A DNA stretch of 51,335 nucleotides from Ruegeria atlantica (GCA_013032095.1 WQBJ01000025.1:1-51335), one strand, 5' to 3'. Positions 19,809-30,418 are shown, counted from the stretch's first letter. Numbers and translations are program-made. Notes: a model not told the origin generated them from the letters alone.

Positions 19809-21164
19809 TTAGACCGAGGCCAACAGGCCCGCAATCGCGGATCTATAGGCGGGTATAATCTGGTCGCGCGCGACGTGGCGGCCCTGTTTCACCATATGGC
19901 GCCCGGCAGACCACAGATCGGTGACAAGACCATCGGGGGCTGCAAAGCACAGCCCGTCGAGCAGTTGATCGTCCGTCAGAGCGCAGAGCGTTGGGTGCTC
20001 TCGGTCGATGGCGACCAGATCAGCCAGTTTGCCCACGGCGATCTCGCCCGCGTCACGGCCAATAGCCTGCGCTCCACCCAGCGCCGCATTGGTGTAAATT
20101 GCATTACCGACAGAGCCTTCGCCCTTGACCAGAACTGCGCGCTGATGGTCGCGCAAACGTTGGGAGTATTCCAGGGTTCTGAGTTCCTCTGGCAAAGAAA
20201 TCCTAATATTAGAGTCTGATCCAACCCCAAATCGTCCATTTTCAGCAATGTAGGTGGCGCCATTGAAGATACCGTCGCCCAGATTTGCCTCGGTGATCGG
20301 ACACAGCCCAGCTACCGCCCCAGACCGGGCCAATGCGCGGGTTTCAGCGTCGGTCATATGAGTGGCGTGGATCAGGCACCACCTTGCGTCAACTTCGGCG
20401 TTGTCCAACAACCAGGCCACTGGGCGTTGTCCCAGCGCCGTTTGTACGTCGGCGACTTCCTGTAGTTGTTCCGCAATGTGGATATGAACCGGGCCATCAG
20501 GTGTGGCTCGCAGGACCTTGGACAGATCGGTGGGAGAGGTCGCGCGTAGGGAATGTGGCGCAATCCCCAAATTAGAGTCGATATCTGGCAAAGTAGCGCG
20601 GCATTCCTCTACCAATCTCAAGAATCGATCTACGTCGTTGCCAAACCTTAACTGCCCGCCCGACAGCTTTTCCTGCGCCACGCCGCCATAGGTGTAGAGC
20701 ACCGGCAGATGGGTCAGGCCGATTCCTGTTTGGTGTGCTGCGCTACAGATGCGTTGGCTCAATTCCGACAGCTGATCATAGGGCGCGCCGCCGGGTTGGT
20801 GGTGGACGTAGTGGAACTCACCGACCGAGGCATAGCCAGCCTCCTGCATTTCCATGAAGACCAGGGCGGCGATGGCTTCGATCTGCTCAGGCGTCAGGCG
20901 ATCCAAAAAGCTATACATCAGATTGCGCCATGTCCAGAAGCTCTCGCGTCCAGCCATTCGGGTTTCGGTCATACCCGCCATGGCCCGCTGAAAGGCGTGA
21001 CTGTGGAGGTTCCCCAATGCAGGCAAAAGCACGTCCACCTGTGTGTCATCAGGTGTTGCCTTTGCTTGTGCCTGAATCTGGCTGATGCGTCCGTGAACGG
21101 TTTCGATCCGAACATCATGAACCCAATCAGAGCCTAATAAGGCTGTTTTGGCGTGAATTGGCAT
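19809..21164 (-). CDS. hutF: Formimidoylglutamate deiminase
   Basis: A 451-residue amidohydrolase that converts N-formimidoyl-L-glutamate to N-formyl-L-glutamate and ammonia. The metal-binding [13 protein letters not shown] motif appears near residue 52, with later His/Asp ligands in [16 protein letters not shown] and [10 protein letters not shown]. HutF marks the five-step histidine pathway, which needs HutG as an N-formylglutamate deformylase; both are present. It is transcribed divergently from hutI across an 81-bp region. Confidence 0.94.
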   Translation of the reverse strand: MPIHAKTALLGSDWVHDVRIETVHGRISQIQAQAKATPDDTQVDVLLPALGNLHSHAFQRAMAGMTETRMAGRESFWTWRNLMYSFLDRLTPEQIEAIAALVFMEMQEAGYASVGEFHYVHHQPGGAPYDQLSELSQRICSAAHQTGIGLTHLPVLYTYGGVAQEKLSGGQLRFGNDVDRFLRLVEECRATLPDIDSNLGIAPHSLRATSPTDLSKVLRATPDGPVHIHIAEQLQEVADVQTALGQRPVAWLLDNAEVDARWCLIHATHMTDAETRALARSGAVAGLCPITEANLGDGIFNGATYIAENGRFGVGSDSNIRISLPEELRTLEYSQRLRDHQRAVLVKGEGSVGNAIYTNAALGGAQAIGRDAGEIAVGKLADLVAIDREHPTLCALTDDQLLDGLCFAAPDGLVTDLWSAGRHMVKQGRHVARDQIIPAYRSAIAGLLASV

Positions 21165-21245
21165 CCCACTTCCATAATGTGTAGACTTTATTGCTTTTCA
21201 CATATACGAAAAAATCAAACAAGAGGGGAGCCGAAAAGAATCGCC
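21165..21245. promoter_or_regulatory. Divergent hutF/hutI promoter-operator region
   Basis: This 81-bp AT-rich region separates two divergent hut transcripts, so both promoters and the HutC operator should be here or nearby. The clearest symmetry is ATGTG (21177-21181) and CACAT (21199-21203), 17 bp apart. No clean HutC consensus or -35/-10 pair is visible. Confidence 0.5.
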
Positions 21246-22454
21246 ATGACCAAAAAAACGGTCTTACTCAGCGCCGCTATGGCCACGATGGCCGATGGGG
21301 ACACGCCATACGGGATGTGCCGGGATGCAGCGATCGCCGTAAAAGGGGCAGAGATTGTATGGGTCGGGAAGCATCAGGATCTGCCATCCGATTTTGCCGA
21401 CTGGCCGGTCGAGGACTTTGGTAATCTTCTGATCACTCCGGGCCTCATCGATGCGCATACCCATGTGGTGTTCGGAGGCAATCGCGCAACAGAGTTCGAA
21501 ATGCGTCTGAACGGAGCCTCCTACGAAGAGATTGCTCGAGCTGGTGGAGGTATTCTGTCGACGGTAAATGCCACGCGATCAGCCAGCGAAGAGGCATTGC
21601 TTGCCGACGCGCTGACCCGAGTTGATGCTTTGATCGCCGAGGGCGTTTGCACCATCGAGGTCAAGTCTGGCTATGGTCTGGACACCGAGGCTGAGCTGAA
21701 GATGCTGCGCGTTGCGCGCCGGATTGGGAAGGTGCGCCCCGTACGAGTTAAAACCACTTTTCTGGGCGCACATGCAGTACCGCCGGAATATGCCGGCCGG
21801 GCGGATGACTATATCCGCGAAGTCTGCATTCCAACCCTGCGCGCAGCCCATGACGAGGGTCTGGTGGATGCAGTCGATGGGTTCTGTGAGGGCATTGCCT
21901 TCACCCCTGCTCAGATCGCGCAGGTTTTTGATGTGGCGCAGGAACTGGGCTTGCCGGTGAAGCTTCATGCCGAGCAATTGTCCAATCTGGGCGGTGCGCA
22001 ACTGGCGGCTTCCTACGGCGCGATGTCTGCCGATCACATTGAGTATCTGGACGCGGCAGGCGTGTTATCCATGGCTAAGGCAGGCACAAGCGCGGTCTTG
22101 CTGCCCGGCGCTTTCTATACGTTGCGGGAAACGCAGGTGCCGCCCGTTGATCTGCTGCGCCAGCATCAGGTGCAGATGGTTCTGGCAACAGACTGCAATC
22201 CCGGCTCCTCGCCGCTGTCATCGTTGTTGCTGACGATGAATATGGGGTGCACCCTGTTTCGCATGACGCCCGAAGAGGCGCTGGCCGGGGTCACTCGCAA
22301 TGCGGCGCGCGCCCTTGGCCTCAGCGAAGTGGGCACCATCGCGCCGGGGCGGCGCGCCGACCTGGCGATCTGGGACGTCGCGCACCCGGCCGAGCTGTCT
22401 TATCGCGTCGGGTTCAACCCTCTGCACAAACGTCTTTTCGGAGGGGTGGAATGA
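21246..22454 (+). CDS. hutI: Imidazolonepropionase
   Basis: A 402-residue metal-dependent amidohydrolase that opens 4-imidazolone-5-propionate to N-formimidoyl-glutamate. Key motifs are [21 protein letters not shown] (metal His residues), [19 protein letters not shown] and ATDCNPGSS. The start is ATG at 21246 ([18 protein letters not shown]). It is the first gene of the plus-strand hut operon and overlaps hutH by 4 bp. Confidence 0.96.
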   Translation: MTKKTVLLSAAMATMADGDTPYGMCRDAAIAVKGAEIVWVGKHQDLPSDFADWPVEDFGNLLITPGLIDAHTHVVFGGNRATEFEMRLNGASYEEIARAGGGILSTVNATRSASEEALLADALTRVDALIAEGVCTIEVKSGYGLDTEAELKMLRVARRIGKVRPVRVKTTFLGAHAVPPEYAGRADDYIREVCIPTLRAAHDEGLVDAVDGFCEGIAFTPAQIAQVFDVAQELGLPVKLHAEQLSNLGGAQLAASYGAMSADHIEYLDAAGVLSMAKAGTSAVLLPGAFYTLRETQVPPVDLLRQHQVQMVLATDCNPGSSPLSSLLLTMNMGCTLFRMTPEEALAGVTRNAARALGLSEVGTIAPGRRADLAIWDVAHPAELSYRVGFNPLHKRLFGGVE

Positions 22455-23980
22455 CATCTCTGTCTTTGAAACCCGGTCAGGTTCCTCTGTCACAACTGGC
22501 CAAGATTTATTGGGATCAACCAGCGGTCACGCTGGACCCTGCCTGCCGACCCGCGGTCGAGGCGGCAGCGCAGCGTATCCACGCGGCGGCCCAGGGCGCT
22601 GATCCCGTCTATGGCGTCAATACCGGGTTCGGCAAACTGGCGAGCCACAAGATTGCGCCCGAGGACACTTCGACGCTGCAGCGCAATCTGATCCTCAGTC
22701 ATTGTTGCGGTGTCGGGCCTGCCATTCCACGGCGTCTGACCCGGTTGATGATGACGCTGAAGCTGTTGTCGTTTGGCCGTGGCGCTTCGGGTGTTCGTTG
22801 GGAGCTGATCGAACTGCTGCAACAGATGTTGGCCCGAGGTGTCACCCCGGTAATTCCTGCACAGGGGTCCGTCGGAGCGTCGGGGGATCTTGCTCCGCTG
22901 GCTCATATGACCGCCGTCATCATTGGCGCAGGTGAGGCCGAGGTGAACGGTGACATCCTGCCCGGAGATCAAGCGCTGAAATCAGCAGGATTAGAGCCTA
23001 TTCAGCTGGGACCAAAGGAAGGGCTGGCCTTTATCAACGGAACTCAGTTTTCAACCGCGTTTGCGCTGGCCGGCCTGTTCGAAGCCTGGTGCGCGGCGCA
23101 AAGCGCGTTGGTGATCTCGGCCGTGTCGACCGATGCGATCATGGGGTCCACCGCGCCATTGCGGTCGGAAATACATACGTTGCGTGGTCATCGCGGCCAG
23201 ACTGAAGCCGCCAGCGCAATGCGCGCGGTGTTGGCTGGATCAGAAATCCGGGAAAGCCATCGTGAGGGCGACACGCGCGTGCAGGATCCGTATTGCATTC
23301 GATGTCAGCCGCAGGTCACCGGCGCCGCAATGGATGTTATGCGTCAGGCTGCCGCCACGCTGGAAATCGAGGCCAACGCGGCCACCGACAACCCCTTGGT
23401 TCTGGAGGACGGGATTGTCTCGGGCGGGAACTTCCATGCCGAACCGGTGGGTTTTGCCGCTGACATGATCGCACTGGCGCTGTCCGAGATTGGTGCGATC
23501 GCCCAACGCCGTATCGCCCTGATGGTAGACCCGGCACTGAGCTTTGATCTGCCGCCGTTCCTGACCCCTGATCCGGGGTTAAACTCTGGCCTGATGATTG
23601 CCGAAGTCACCACCGCCGCGCTGATGAGCGAGAATAAACACCTCGCCAACCCTTGCGTGACCGACAGCACGCCAACTTCGGCCAATCAGGAGGATCACGT
23701 CTCGATGGCTGCACATGGCGCGCGACGTTTGACACGTATGGTCGAGAACCTGACATACATTCTGGGCGTGGAGTTGCTCTGCGCGGCGCAAGGGGTAGAG
23801 TTCCGTGCACCGCTGGCAACCAGTGGCCCGTTGCAGCAAGTCATAGCCCGTTTGCGGGCCGACGTCCCAACCCTGGCCGAAGATCGCTATCTGGCACCAG
23901 AGCTGGAGACCGCGAAACAACTCGTGGCCGACGCAACGATCCTGCATGCCGTGGGCATGCCTTTGCCGGAGCTGGCGTGA
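22451..23980 (+). CDS. hutH: Histidine ammonia-lyase
   Basis: A 509-residue lyase that removes ammonia from histidine to give urocanate. The self-forming MIO cofactor triad Ala143-Ser144-Gly145 lies in [15 protein letters not shown], and the substrate-site segments [12 protein letters not shown] and NPLVLEDG are present. The start ATG overlaps the hutI stop (ATGA), and the stop overlaps the hutG start by 1 bp (TGATG), so the operon is likely translationally coupled. Confidence 0.97.
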   Translation: MTSLSLKPGQVPLSQLAKIYWDQPAVTLDPACRPAVEAAAQRIHAAAQGADPVYGVNTGFGKLASHKIAPEDTSTLQRNLILSHCCGVGPAIPRRLTRLMMTLKLLSFGRGASGVRWELIELLQQMLARGVTPVIPAQGSVGASGDLAPLAHMTAVIIGAGEAEVNGDILPGDQALKSAGLEPIQLGPKEGLAFINGTQFSTAFALAGLFEAWCAAQSALVISAVSTDAIMGSTAPLRSEIHTLRGHRGQTEAASAMRAVLAGSEIRESHREGDTRVQDPYCIRCQPQVTGAAMDVMRQAAATLEIEANAATDNPLVLEDGIVSGGNFHAEPVGFAADMIALALSEIGAIAQRRIALMVDPALSFDLPPFLTPDPGLNSGLMIAEVTTAALMSENKHLANPCVTDSTPTSANQEDHVSMAAHGARRLTRMVENLTYILGVELLCAAQGVEFRAPLATSGPLQQVIARLRADVPTLAEDRYLAPELETAKQLVADATILHAVGMPLPELA

Positions 23981-24777
23981 TGCAGGTGGTCAGCGTAAAT
24001 CGTGGGGATGGTCCTATCGTGTTGGGGCAGCCCCACGGAGGAACGTTCGTTCCGGATGACATCGTGGATCGTCTCAATGACGCCGGTCGCGCGTTGGCGG
24101 ATACGGATTGGCACATAAATAGGCTCTATGAGTGCCTTTTAGGCAATGCGACGGTGGTACAGTCTCATATCCACCGCTATGTGATCGACGCCAATCGCGA
24201 TCCCGAAGGCGTCTCGCTCTATCCGGGTCAGAACACTACGACACTGGTGCCGCTGACCGATTTTGACGGACAAGCGATATGGACAGACGGCCAAGCGCCG
24301 TCCGCGGACGAAATCGAGCATCGGCGTCTGACCTACCACGCGCCTTACCACGCCGCGCTGGCCGAGGAGGTTCAGCGTGTGCGTGATCGTCTTGGAGTGG
24401 CGGTCCTGTTCGATTGCCACTCAATCCGCAGTCAAATTCCGTTTCTGTTCGAGGGGATTCTTCCCGATATGAACATTGGGACGGATGTCGGCATAACTTG
24501 CGCGCCAGAAATAGAGTCTATTACAAATGAATTTGCCGCATCCTCTCCTTATAGCACCGTTCTGAACGGCCGTTTTCGGGGCGGTTGGACCACCCGCCAC
24601 TACGGCCGTCCAGCCGACGGGGTGCACGCCATTCAGATGGAGTTGGCCCAGTCCACCTATCTGACCGCCGAAGCCGCCCCGTGGAGCTATGACCCCGCAA
24701 AAGCCGACAGTCTGCGCCGCTGGCTGCGCGACATTCTGGATGCCATCCAAGACACCGCATTGGAGCTTACGTCATGA
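23980..24777 (+). CDS. hutG: N-formylglutamate deformylase
   Basis: A 265-residue N-formylglutamate amidohydrolase (FGase family) that splits N-formylglutamate to glutamate and formate, the last step of the HutF route. Motifs are [36 protein letters not shown] (metal/catalytic His) and [13 protein letters not shown]. The start ATG at 23980 overlaps the hutH stop. Any longer in-frame extension to the left runs inside hutH and is rejected. Confidence 0.94.
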   Translation: MQVVSVNRGDGPIVLGQPHGGTFVPDDIVDRLNDAGRALADTDWHINRLYECLLGNATVVQSHIHRYVIDANRDPEGVSLYPGQNTTTLVPLTDFDGQAIWTDGQAPSADEIEHRRLTYHAPYHAALAEEVQRVRDRLGVAVLFDCHSIRSQIPFLFEGILPDMNIGTDVGITCAPEIESITNEFAASSPYSTVLNGRFRGGWTTRHYGRPADGVHAIQMELAQSTYLTAEAAPWSYDPAKADSLRRWLRDILDAIQDTALELTS

Positions 24778-26456
24778 CCGATCCTCGCAAGAACACCCGT
24801 GATATCTACCCACCGACCGGCCCAGAGTTGAACGCCAAAAGCTGGGTGACCGAGGCTCCGCTGCGGATGCTGATGAACAACCTGCACCCCGATGTGGCCG
24901 AAAACCCGCATGAACTGGTGGTCTATGGCGGCATCGGCCGCGCTGCTCGGACGTGGAAGGACTTCGACACTATTGTTGCCGGTTTGAAGGATTTGGAAGA
25001 GGACGAGACGCTGATTGTTCAGTCCGGAAAGCCTGTTGCGATCATCCGGACGCACAAAGACGCGCCACGGGTGCTGATCGCCAATTCGAACATCGTTCCG
25101 CATTGGGCGACCTGGGATCATTTCAACGAGCTCGATAAAAAGGGCCTGATGATGTACGGCCAGATGACTGCTGGCTCGTGGATTTATATCGGCACGCAAG
25201 GCATCGTTCAGGGCACCTATGAGACTTTTGCCGAGGCCGGACGTCAGCACTATGACGGCGATCTGACCGGCAAATGGATCCTGACCGGGGGCTTGGGCGG
25301 CATGGGTGGCGCGCAGCCGCTGGCAGCCGTCTTTGCCGGAGCCTGTTGTCTGGCAGTCGAATGCAACCCGGACAGCATCGATTTTCGCTTGCGCACCAAA
25401 TACCTCGACGAAAAAGCCGAAACGCTGGACGAAGCGCTGGAGATGATCGACCGATGGACAAAAGCGGGCGAGGCGAAATCGGTGGGTCTGCTGGGAAATG
25501 CCGCTGAGATTTTCCCAGAGATTTACCGTCGCATGGCTGACGGTGGCATGCGTCCCGATATCGTCACCGACCAAACCAGTGCGCATGATCCGATCAACGG
25601 CTATCTGCCGTTGGGCTGGACGATGGCACAGTGGCGGGATAAGCGCGAAACAGACCCTAAAGCAGTGGAGAAGGCCGCACGTGCCTCGATGAAACAGCAT
25701 GTGGCCGCGATGGTAGATTTCTGGAATGCTGGTGTACCGACGCTGGATTACGGCAACAACATCCGGCAGGTGGCGCAGGACGAGGGCTTGGAGAACGCCT
25801 TTGCCTTCCCCGGTTTCGTGCCTGCCTATATCCGCCCGCTGTTCTGCAAAGGCATTGGCCCGTTCCGCTGGTGCGCCCTGTCAGGCGACCCCGAGGATAT
25901 CTACAAGACCGACGCCAAAATGAAAGAGCTATTCCCCGAGAACGAACACCTGCACCGCTGGCTCGACATGGCACAGGAACGGATCGCGTTTCAGGGACTT
26001 CCCGCGCGCATTTGCTGGATCGGTCTGGGAGACCGCCACCGCGCTGGGCTGGCCTTCAATGAAATGGTGGCTAGTGGCGAGCTGAAAGCGCCGGTTGTGA
26101 TCGGTCGCGACCATCTGGACTCGGGTTCGGTGGCAAGCCCCAACCGCGAGACCGAGGCGATGCTGGACGGCTCAGACGCGGTTTCGGACTGGCCTTTGCT
26201 AAACGCGCTGATCAACACGGCGAGCGGCGCAACGTGGGTGTCACTGCACCATGGCGGCGGTGTCGGAATGGGCTTCAGTCAACATGCGGGCGTCGTGATC
26301 TGTGCCGATGGCACCGAGGATGCCGCGCGGCGGTTGGAGCGGGTTCTGTGGAACGACCCGGCCTCGGGCGTGTGGCGGCATGCAGATGCGGGCTATGACA
26401 TCGCCAAGGATTGTGCGCGTGAACATGGGCTGCGCTTGCCGGGTATTTTGGGCTAG
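24774..26456 (+). CDS. hutU: Urocanate hydratase
   Basis: A 560-residue urocanase that converts urocanate to imidazolonepropionate using tightly bound NAD. Family signatures are [27 protein letters not shown], the Cys-containing [15 protein letters not shown] and [15 protein letters not shown]. The length is typical (about 555). It overlaps hutG by 4 bp and ends the operon; no hairpin terminator is obvious in the 68 bp before serB. Confidence 0.97.
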   Translation: MTDPRKNTRDIYPPTGPELNAKSWVTEAPLRMLMNNLHPDVAENPHELVVYGGIGRAARTWKDFDTIVAGLKDLEEDETLIVQSGKPVAIIRTHKDAPRVLIANSNIVPHWATWDHFNELDKKGLMMYGQMTAGSWIYIGTQGIVQGTYETFAEAGRQHYDGDLTGKWILTGGLGGMGGAQPLAAVFAGACCLAVECNPDSIDFRLRTKYLDEKAETLDEALEMIDRWTKAGEAKSVGLLGNAAEIFPEIYRRMADGGMRPDIVTDQTSAHDPINGYLPLGWTMAQWRDKRETDPKAVEKAARASMKQHVAAMVDFWNAGVPTLDYGNNIRQVAQDEGLENAFAFPGFVPAYIRPLFCKGIGPFRWCALSGDPEDIYKTDAKMKELFPENEHLHRWLDMAQERIAFQGLPARICWIGLGDRHRAGLAFNEMVASGELKAPVVIGRDHLDSGSVASPNRETEAMLDGSDAVSDWPLLNALINTASGATWVSLHHGGGVGMGFSQHAGVVICADGTEDAARRLERVLWNDPASGVWRHADAGYDIAKDCAREHGLRLPGILG

Positions 26457-26524
26457 TTCGAAACTGTCTCTGGCGAAAATGCTGCACCTGCGATATGCGC
26501 AGGTGAGCTTGCCGGAGATCGAAC

Positions 26525-27403
26525 ATGTACGTTGCCACCCTGTTGACCAACCCCAAAGCGCCGACGCTGGAACTGTCGCTGGTCGAGTCCTTGCGGAACG
26601 CATGGGGCGGTGGTGAGATCGTTTGGCTCAGCCCGGATGAGGCAGCAGAGTTTTCCCTGACCGAGATGCCGGGCAACCAGTGGGATGTTTGGGCAGACTT
26701 GCAGCAGATGGGCGTGGATCTGATTGTCCAGCAGGCCGAGGGGCGTTGCAAAAAGATGCTGCTGGCCGATATGGACAGCACCATGATCCAGCAGGAGTGC
26801 ATTGACGAACTGGCGGATGAGGCCGGCGTTGGTGATCGCGTCAAGGATATCACTGCACGTGCGATGAATGGCGACTTGGACTTCGAAGGCGCGCTGATCG
26901 AACGGGTGGGCTTGTTGAAAGATCTGGCCGAGGCGGTGATCGACAAGGTGCTTGAAGAGCGCATTACATTGATGCCCGGCGGACGTGAGCTGGTCGCGAC
27001 CATGCGTATTAACGGTGGTTACGCTGCGCTGGTTTCGGGTGGTTTCACCGCATTTACCGCTAATGTGGCGCATGAGCTGGGTTTTGATGAAAACCGCGCC
27101 AATACTCTGCTGGCTGAGAATGGCAAACTGACAGGCGACGTGCAGCGACCGATATTGGGCAAGCAAGCCAAGGTGGACGCGTTAGAGCAGATCACCAAGC
27201 GGTTGGGCCTGTCCGAGGAGGATGTGATCGCCGTCGGCGACGGGGCCAATGATCTGGGAATGCTGGGACGGGCCGGTACCGGGGTGGCGTTGCACGCCAA
27301 GCCGTTGGTCGCGGCGCAATGCGATATTAGAATCAACTTTGGGGATTTGACGGCACTGTTGTATCTGCAAGGATATGCGCGCACGGCCTTTGCTGACGTT
27401 TAA
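26525..27403 (+). CDS. serB: Phosphoserine phosphatase
   Basis: A 292-residue HAD-family hydrolase carrying out the last step of serine synthesis. The HAD nucleophile motif is LLADMDSTMIQQECIDELA (about residues 75-95), with SGGFTAFT as motif II and GDGANDLGMLGRAGTG as motif IV. An N-terminal domain of about 70 residues precedes the catalytic core. With serC and serA at 13838-16646 the window encodes the whole phosphorylated serine pathway, although serB is separated by the hut locus and has its own 68-bp upstream gap. Confidence 0.95.
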   Translation: MYVATLLTNPKAPTLELSLVESLRNAWGGGEIVWLSPDEAAEFSLTEMPGNQWDVWADLQQMGVDLIVQQAEGRCKKMLLADMDSTMIQQECIDELADEAGVGDRVKDITARAMNGDLDFEGALIERVGLLKDLAEAVIDKVLEERITLMPGGRELVATMRINGGYAALVSGGFTAFTANVAHELGFDENRANTLLAENGKLTGDVQRPILGKQAKVDALEQITKRLGLSEEDVIAVGDGANDLGMLGRAGTGVALHAKPLVAAQCDIRINFGDLTALLYLQGYARTAFADV

Positions 27404-27423
27404 TCGGAAGGGTCTTCCTTTTA

Positions 27424-27441
27424 TTTAACAAAAATGTTAAA
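27424..27441. promoter_or_regulatory. Palindromic operator TTTAAC-N6-GTTAAA
   Basis: A perfect 6-bp inverted repeat with a 6-bp AT-rich spacer ends 8 bp before the ATG of the ArsR-family regulator. It is well placed for autoregulation by a dimeric winged-helix repressor. It also overlaps the place where a -10 element or RBS would lie. Confidence 0.65.
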
Positions 27442-27449
27442 CAGTGGTC

Positions 27450-27779
27450 ATGAACACGCTTCTGACCGCTTTTTCGGCATTGTCCGACGCCACCCGATTC
27501 TCGATCGTTGAGCAGTTGATGCAGGACGGTGAATTGCCGGCGGGAGACCTGATCGAAGGACGTGGCATGTCCGGGGCCGCAATCTCACGCCACCTCAAGG
27601 TGTTGCGCGAGGCCGGCCTGGTGCAACAACGGGTGCAGGGCAGCCAGCGGATGTATTCCATCCAGCCCGAGGGACTGCGGGCGATTGCCGAATGGACCAT
27701 TTCGAAACGGCAATTCTGGGAAACCAGCCTCGATCGTTTGAGCGATTTGATTGAAAGGGAGAATTCATGGCCGACCTGA
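27450..27779 (+). CDS. ArsR-family transcriptional regulator
   Basis: A 109-residue winged-helix repressor. The DNA-binding core is SDATRFSIVEQL, then GAAISRHLKVLREAGLVQQR. No metal-binding cysteine pair (ELCVC type) is present, so it is not a classical metal sensor. It belongs to the ArsR group commonly found next to AHSA1/SRPBCC genes, as here. I prefer ATG at 27450 over the GTG two codons earlier. It overlaps the next gene by 13 bp. Confidence 0.88.
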   Translation: MNTLLTAFSALSDATRFSIVEQLMQDGELPAGDLIEGRGMSGAAISRHLKVLREAGLVQQRVQGSQRMYSIQPEGLRAIAEWTISKRQFWETSLDRLSDLIERENSWPT

Positions 27780-28195
27780 AATTAGAACGTGTGTTCCCTA
27801 CCTCGCCTGAAAACCTTTTTGCCTGGATCAGCGATGGCGCCAAGCTGCTGCAATGGTGGGGGCCAGAAGGGATGCACGTGCCCGAACATGATCTGGATTT
27901 CTCGCGCCTTGGGCCGTGGTACTCGGTCATGGTGAATGCCGAGGGCCAGCGATTCAAAGTTTCGGGGCAGGTCACTCATGTTGATCCGCCCAACTCGGTG
28001 GGGTTCACCTGGGGCTGGCATGACGATCAGGATCAGCGCGGTGCAGAAAGCCATGTGACGCTGACCGTCGAGCCTGCGGGCGGTGGTGCGCGCTTGATTC
28101 TGGATCATCGCGAATTGGGTGATGATGAGATCGCAGCGAACCACAACCAAGGCTGGACATCGTCGCTGCGCAAGCTTGAAGCGCAATTTCAATAG
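27767..28195 (+). CDS. SRPBCC/AHSA1-domain protein
   Basis: A 142-residue single-domain START-like protein: VFPTSPENLFAWISDG at the start, LLQWWGPEGM, and the terminal GWTSSLRKLEAQF helix typical of AHSA1 (activator of Hsp90 ATPase 1 homologue) family members. These bind small hydrophobic ligands in a deep pocket; the ligand is unknown here. An RBS (AAAGGGAG) lies upstream. It is translated from the same operon as the ArsR regulator and the YCII protein. Confidence 0.85.
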   Translation: MADLKLERVFPTSPENLFAWISDGAKLLQWWGPEGMHVPEHDLDFSRLGPWYSVMVNAEGQRFKVSGQVTHVDPPNSVGFTWGWHDDQDQRGAESHVTLTVEPAGGGARLILDHRELGDDEIAANHNQGWTSSLRKLEAQFQ

Positions 28196-28218
28196 GATTT
28201 CATCACGGAGGACGAGAA

Positions 28219-28539
28219 ATGCCCCAATTTCTATTTGTCTATCATGGTGGTCACACCCCAACCGACCCCGCCGAAATCGAAGCGACCATGGCCGCTTGGG
28301 GCGCATGGTTTCAGAACATGGGCGATGCGCTGGACATCCCCGGCAATCCTGTGGGGCAGTCGTACACGGTAAGCCACAGCGGCGTTGTCGACAATGGCGG
28401 TGCAAACCCGGCTTCGGGCTTTACCGTTATCAAGGCCGACAGCATCGACGCCGCGACCGAGATGGCCAAGGGCTGCCCCATGGTCGTGAACGGCTCAGGT
28501 TCCGTTGAAGTGGCCGAGGTGCATCCGATCGAGATGTGA
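28219..28539 (+). CDS. YCII-related domain protein
   Basis: A 106-residue protein beginning MPQFLFVYHGG, with the dimeric alpha-beta YCII/DGPF-like pattern (MAAWGAWFQNMGDAL, then GFTVIKADSIDAATEMAKGCP and SVEVAEVHPI). A strong RBS (GGAGGAC) precedes it. These small proteins are often paired with ArsR or sigma-factor regulators and AHSA1 proteins, as here. A biochemical role is not established. Confidence 0.82.
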   Translation: MPQFLFVYHGGHTPTDPAEIEATMAAWGAWFQNMGDALDIPGNPVGQSYTVSHSGVVDNGGANPASGFTVIKADSIDAATEMAKGCPMVVNGSGSVEVAEVHPIEM

Positions 28540-28542
28540 CCC

Positions 28543-29541
28543 TTAGCCGGGGAAACCCGGTGCAGGGCGGATCACGCCGCATTCCAGCCCGCGGCGGCTG
28601 TATTGGATGGCGTTCATGAATGTGCGGGTGGCCGGGTGTTCGGCCTCCAGCACCCCCAAATGCACCAGAATGGCCGCGATGGCGCATTCGCTGGCGCGGG
28701 TGGTGCCATCGGTGATCTTCAGCGCCACGCCCATGCGTTTTTCGGGAATGATAGCGACAAAGACGGCCTCGGCCCCGGTCTTGATTGCGGCGCGTCCATT
28801 CATCGCCCGCATCAACTCGGTACAGGCGCGGTTCTCACCAGCCACCAATTCGGGGTGTTTCATCATTGCGGCGGTCAGCTGCGCAGCCGCGTCGCTGGCC
28901 CGGTCGGACCGGTCAGTGGCGGAGGCAAACCACGCCATCGACCGCGCCAACCCCGCCAGCGAAGTGGCAAAGTTCGGGGCCGAGCAGCCGTCAATGCCAT
29001 AGGCCGGGCTGGTCTCACCTGTGGTTTCTTCTAAGGCGGACAGGCAGGCTTGTTGCACCGGGTGGTCGATTTCCAGATACTCTGGCCCGGCCCCCATATG
29101 CTGAGCCACTGTCAAGAACCCGCAATGCTTGCCCGAGCAGTTGTTGTGGATTTGGCAGGGCGTGTCATCTGCCAAGATCAGGCCATCCCGTGCCGCCATG
29201 TCCTGCGGTTCCTGCGGTCCGCAGCGCAAGTCATGTTCGGTCAGGCCCAGATGGTCCAACCATGCTGACACGCGATCGGTATGAATATGCGCGCCGTTGT
29301 GCGAGGCGCAGGCCAGAGCGAGATGCTCGCTGTTAAGCCCGTATTTCGCGGCAGCACCGGAGGTGATCAGTGGCAAGCCTTGGATCATCTTGGCCGAGGA
29401 CCGGGGATAGATCACCGCATTCGGATCACCCCAGCTTTGTACGATCTGGCCGCTGTCGTCGCAGATCACCGCATGGCCCAGATGCAGGCTTTCCAGCAAA
29501 GGACCTCGCCACAATTCTGTCATTGGTACCGGCTGCGTCAT
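28543..29541 (-). CDS. L-asparaginase II family protein
   Basis: A 332-residue protein of the thermolabile asparaginase family (COG4448 type, first studied in Rhizobium etli), unrelated to the E. coli AnsA/AnsB fold. Recognisable segments are YPRSSAKMIQGLPL, ALACASHNGA, HNNCSGKHCGFL and GIDGCSAPNFA; the Ser/Lys and Cys residues of these blocks are the expected active-site elements. It would deamidate asparagine to aspartate in the cytoplasm. Its stop is 3 bp from the convergent YCII gene. Confidence 0.86.
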   Translation of the reverse strand: MTQPVPMTELWRGPLLESLHLGHAVICDDSGQIVQSWGDPNAVIYPRSSAKMIQGLPLITSGAAAKYGLNSEHLALACASHNGAHIHTDRVSAWLDHLGLTEHDLRCGPQEPQDMAARDGLILADDTPCQIHNNCSGKHCGFLTVAQHMGAGPEYLEIDHPVQQACLSALEETTGETSPAYGIDGCSAPNFATSLAGLARSMAWFASATDRSDRASDAAAQLTAAMMKHPELVAGENRACTELMRAMNGRAAIKTGAEAVFVAIIPEKRMGVALKITDGTTRASECAIAAILVHLGVLEAEHPATRTFMNAIQYSRRGLECGVIRPAPGFPG

Positions 29542-29718
29542 CTGGCCCTCCGTCTTATGCGCAAAATTCTGCCAATCGCCCTTTCGCCTGTGGCGAAACC
29601 TGCGTTAGTGTGTGTATGTCGACAATCATCGGAATACGCAACTTACAGACGAACCGGCAGAGTTCGCAGCTATGTCCGATGGGTATGAGGTATTAGGTCG
29701 AGCTAGGAGGCTGGACAG

Positions 29719-30252
29719 ATGGGATCGAATCTCGTCCGCGTAATCGCGGGCCTGTGCGTGGCAGGGATGGCCACAACTGCAACCGCCCAGCAGGCGACCA
29801 GCACCAATCGCGTGGCAGCCAAGACGGATTGGAGCGTTTTCGTCGAAGACGACCCCACCGAATGCTGGAGCGTTTCAGCCCCCAAGGAAACCGTGAACAC
29901 CCGCGGTGGCAGGGTGGTTTCAGTACGCCGCAGCGACATCCTGCTGTTTGTGTTCTATCGCCCGAACGCTGAGGTCAAAGGTCAGGTGACCTTTACCGGC
30001 GGCTATCCTTTTGCAGCCGGATCGACCGTCAATCTTGAGATCGACGGGACCGAGTTCGAACTGATTACCGAAGGCGAATGGGCCTGGCCCGCAACCGAAG
30101 GCGAAGACCTGAAGGTGGTCGCTGCGATGAAACGGGGCACCGAGGCCGTGCTGACCGCCCGGTCCGAGCGCGGGACGCAAACCAAGGACACCTTCTCGCT
30201 GTTGGGCTTTACAGCCGCGATCGAAGACGCAGAGAAACGCTGTACGAACTGA
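29719..30252 (+). CDS. Invasion-associated locus B (IalB) family protein
   Basis: A 177-residue exported protein. A signal peptide (MGSNLVRVIAGLCVAGMATT then ATA, cleavage near residue 23) is followed by the IalB-like domain: W-S-V-F, CWSVSAPKE, FVFYRPNAEVKGQVTF, GYPFAAGS and a C-terminal single Cys. An excellent RBS (AGGAGG) precedes the ATG. The family is common in alphaproteobacteria. The name comes from Bartonella, and a role in invasion is not implied here. It is followed by a strong terminator. Confidence 0.85.
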   Translation: MGSNLVRVIAGLCVAGMATTATAQQATSTNRVAAKTDWSVFVEDDPTECWSVSAPKETVNTRGGRVVSVRRSDILLFVFYRPNAEVKGQVTFTGGYPFAAGSTVNLEIDGTEFELITEGEWAWPATEGEDLKVVAAMKRGTEAVLTARSERGTQTKDTFSLLGFTAAIEDAEKRCTN

Positions 30253-30274
30253 TCTTCATCAGCAGACATGTGAG

Positions 30275-30301
30275 ACCCCGCCCTTTGGCGGGGTTTTTTT
30301 T
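30275..30301 (+). terminator. Rho-independent terminator after the IalB-like gene
   Basis: An 8-bp stem ACCCCGCC/GGCGGGGT with a CTTT loop and eight T's. Confidence 0.93.
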
Positions 30302-30379
30302 ATGGAAGTGCCAAAACGCCGGGTTTACGCAACGTCTGTCCGTAAATTTGATCGGCATCAAAGCGAGTCGCTGAAATTT

Positions 30380-30397
30380 CTGAACTAATTAGTTCAG
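30380..30397. promoter_or_regulatory. 18-bp perfect palindrome CTGAACTAATTAGTTCAG
   Basis: The sequence is identical on both strands and has no spacer. It lies 22 bp before the start of the small lipoprotein gene and 79 bp after the preceding terminator. The symmetry and length fit a binding site for a dimeric repressor of the MarR or TetR kind (inference). No regulator gene is adjacent. Confidence 0.6.
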
Positions 30398-30418
30398 CAG
30401 AATGGAAGGAGCTTGCGA

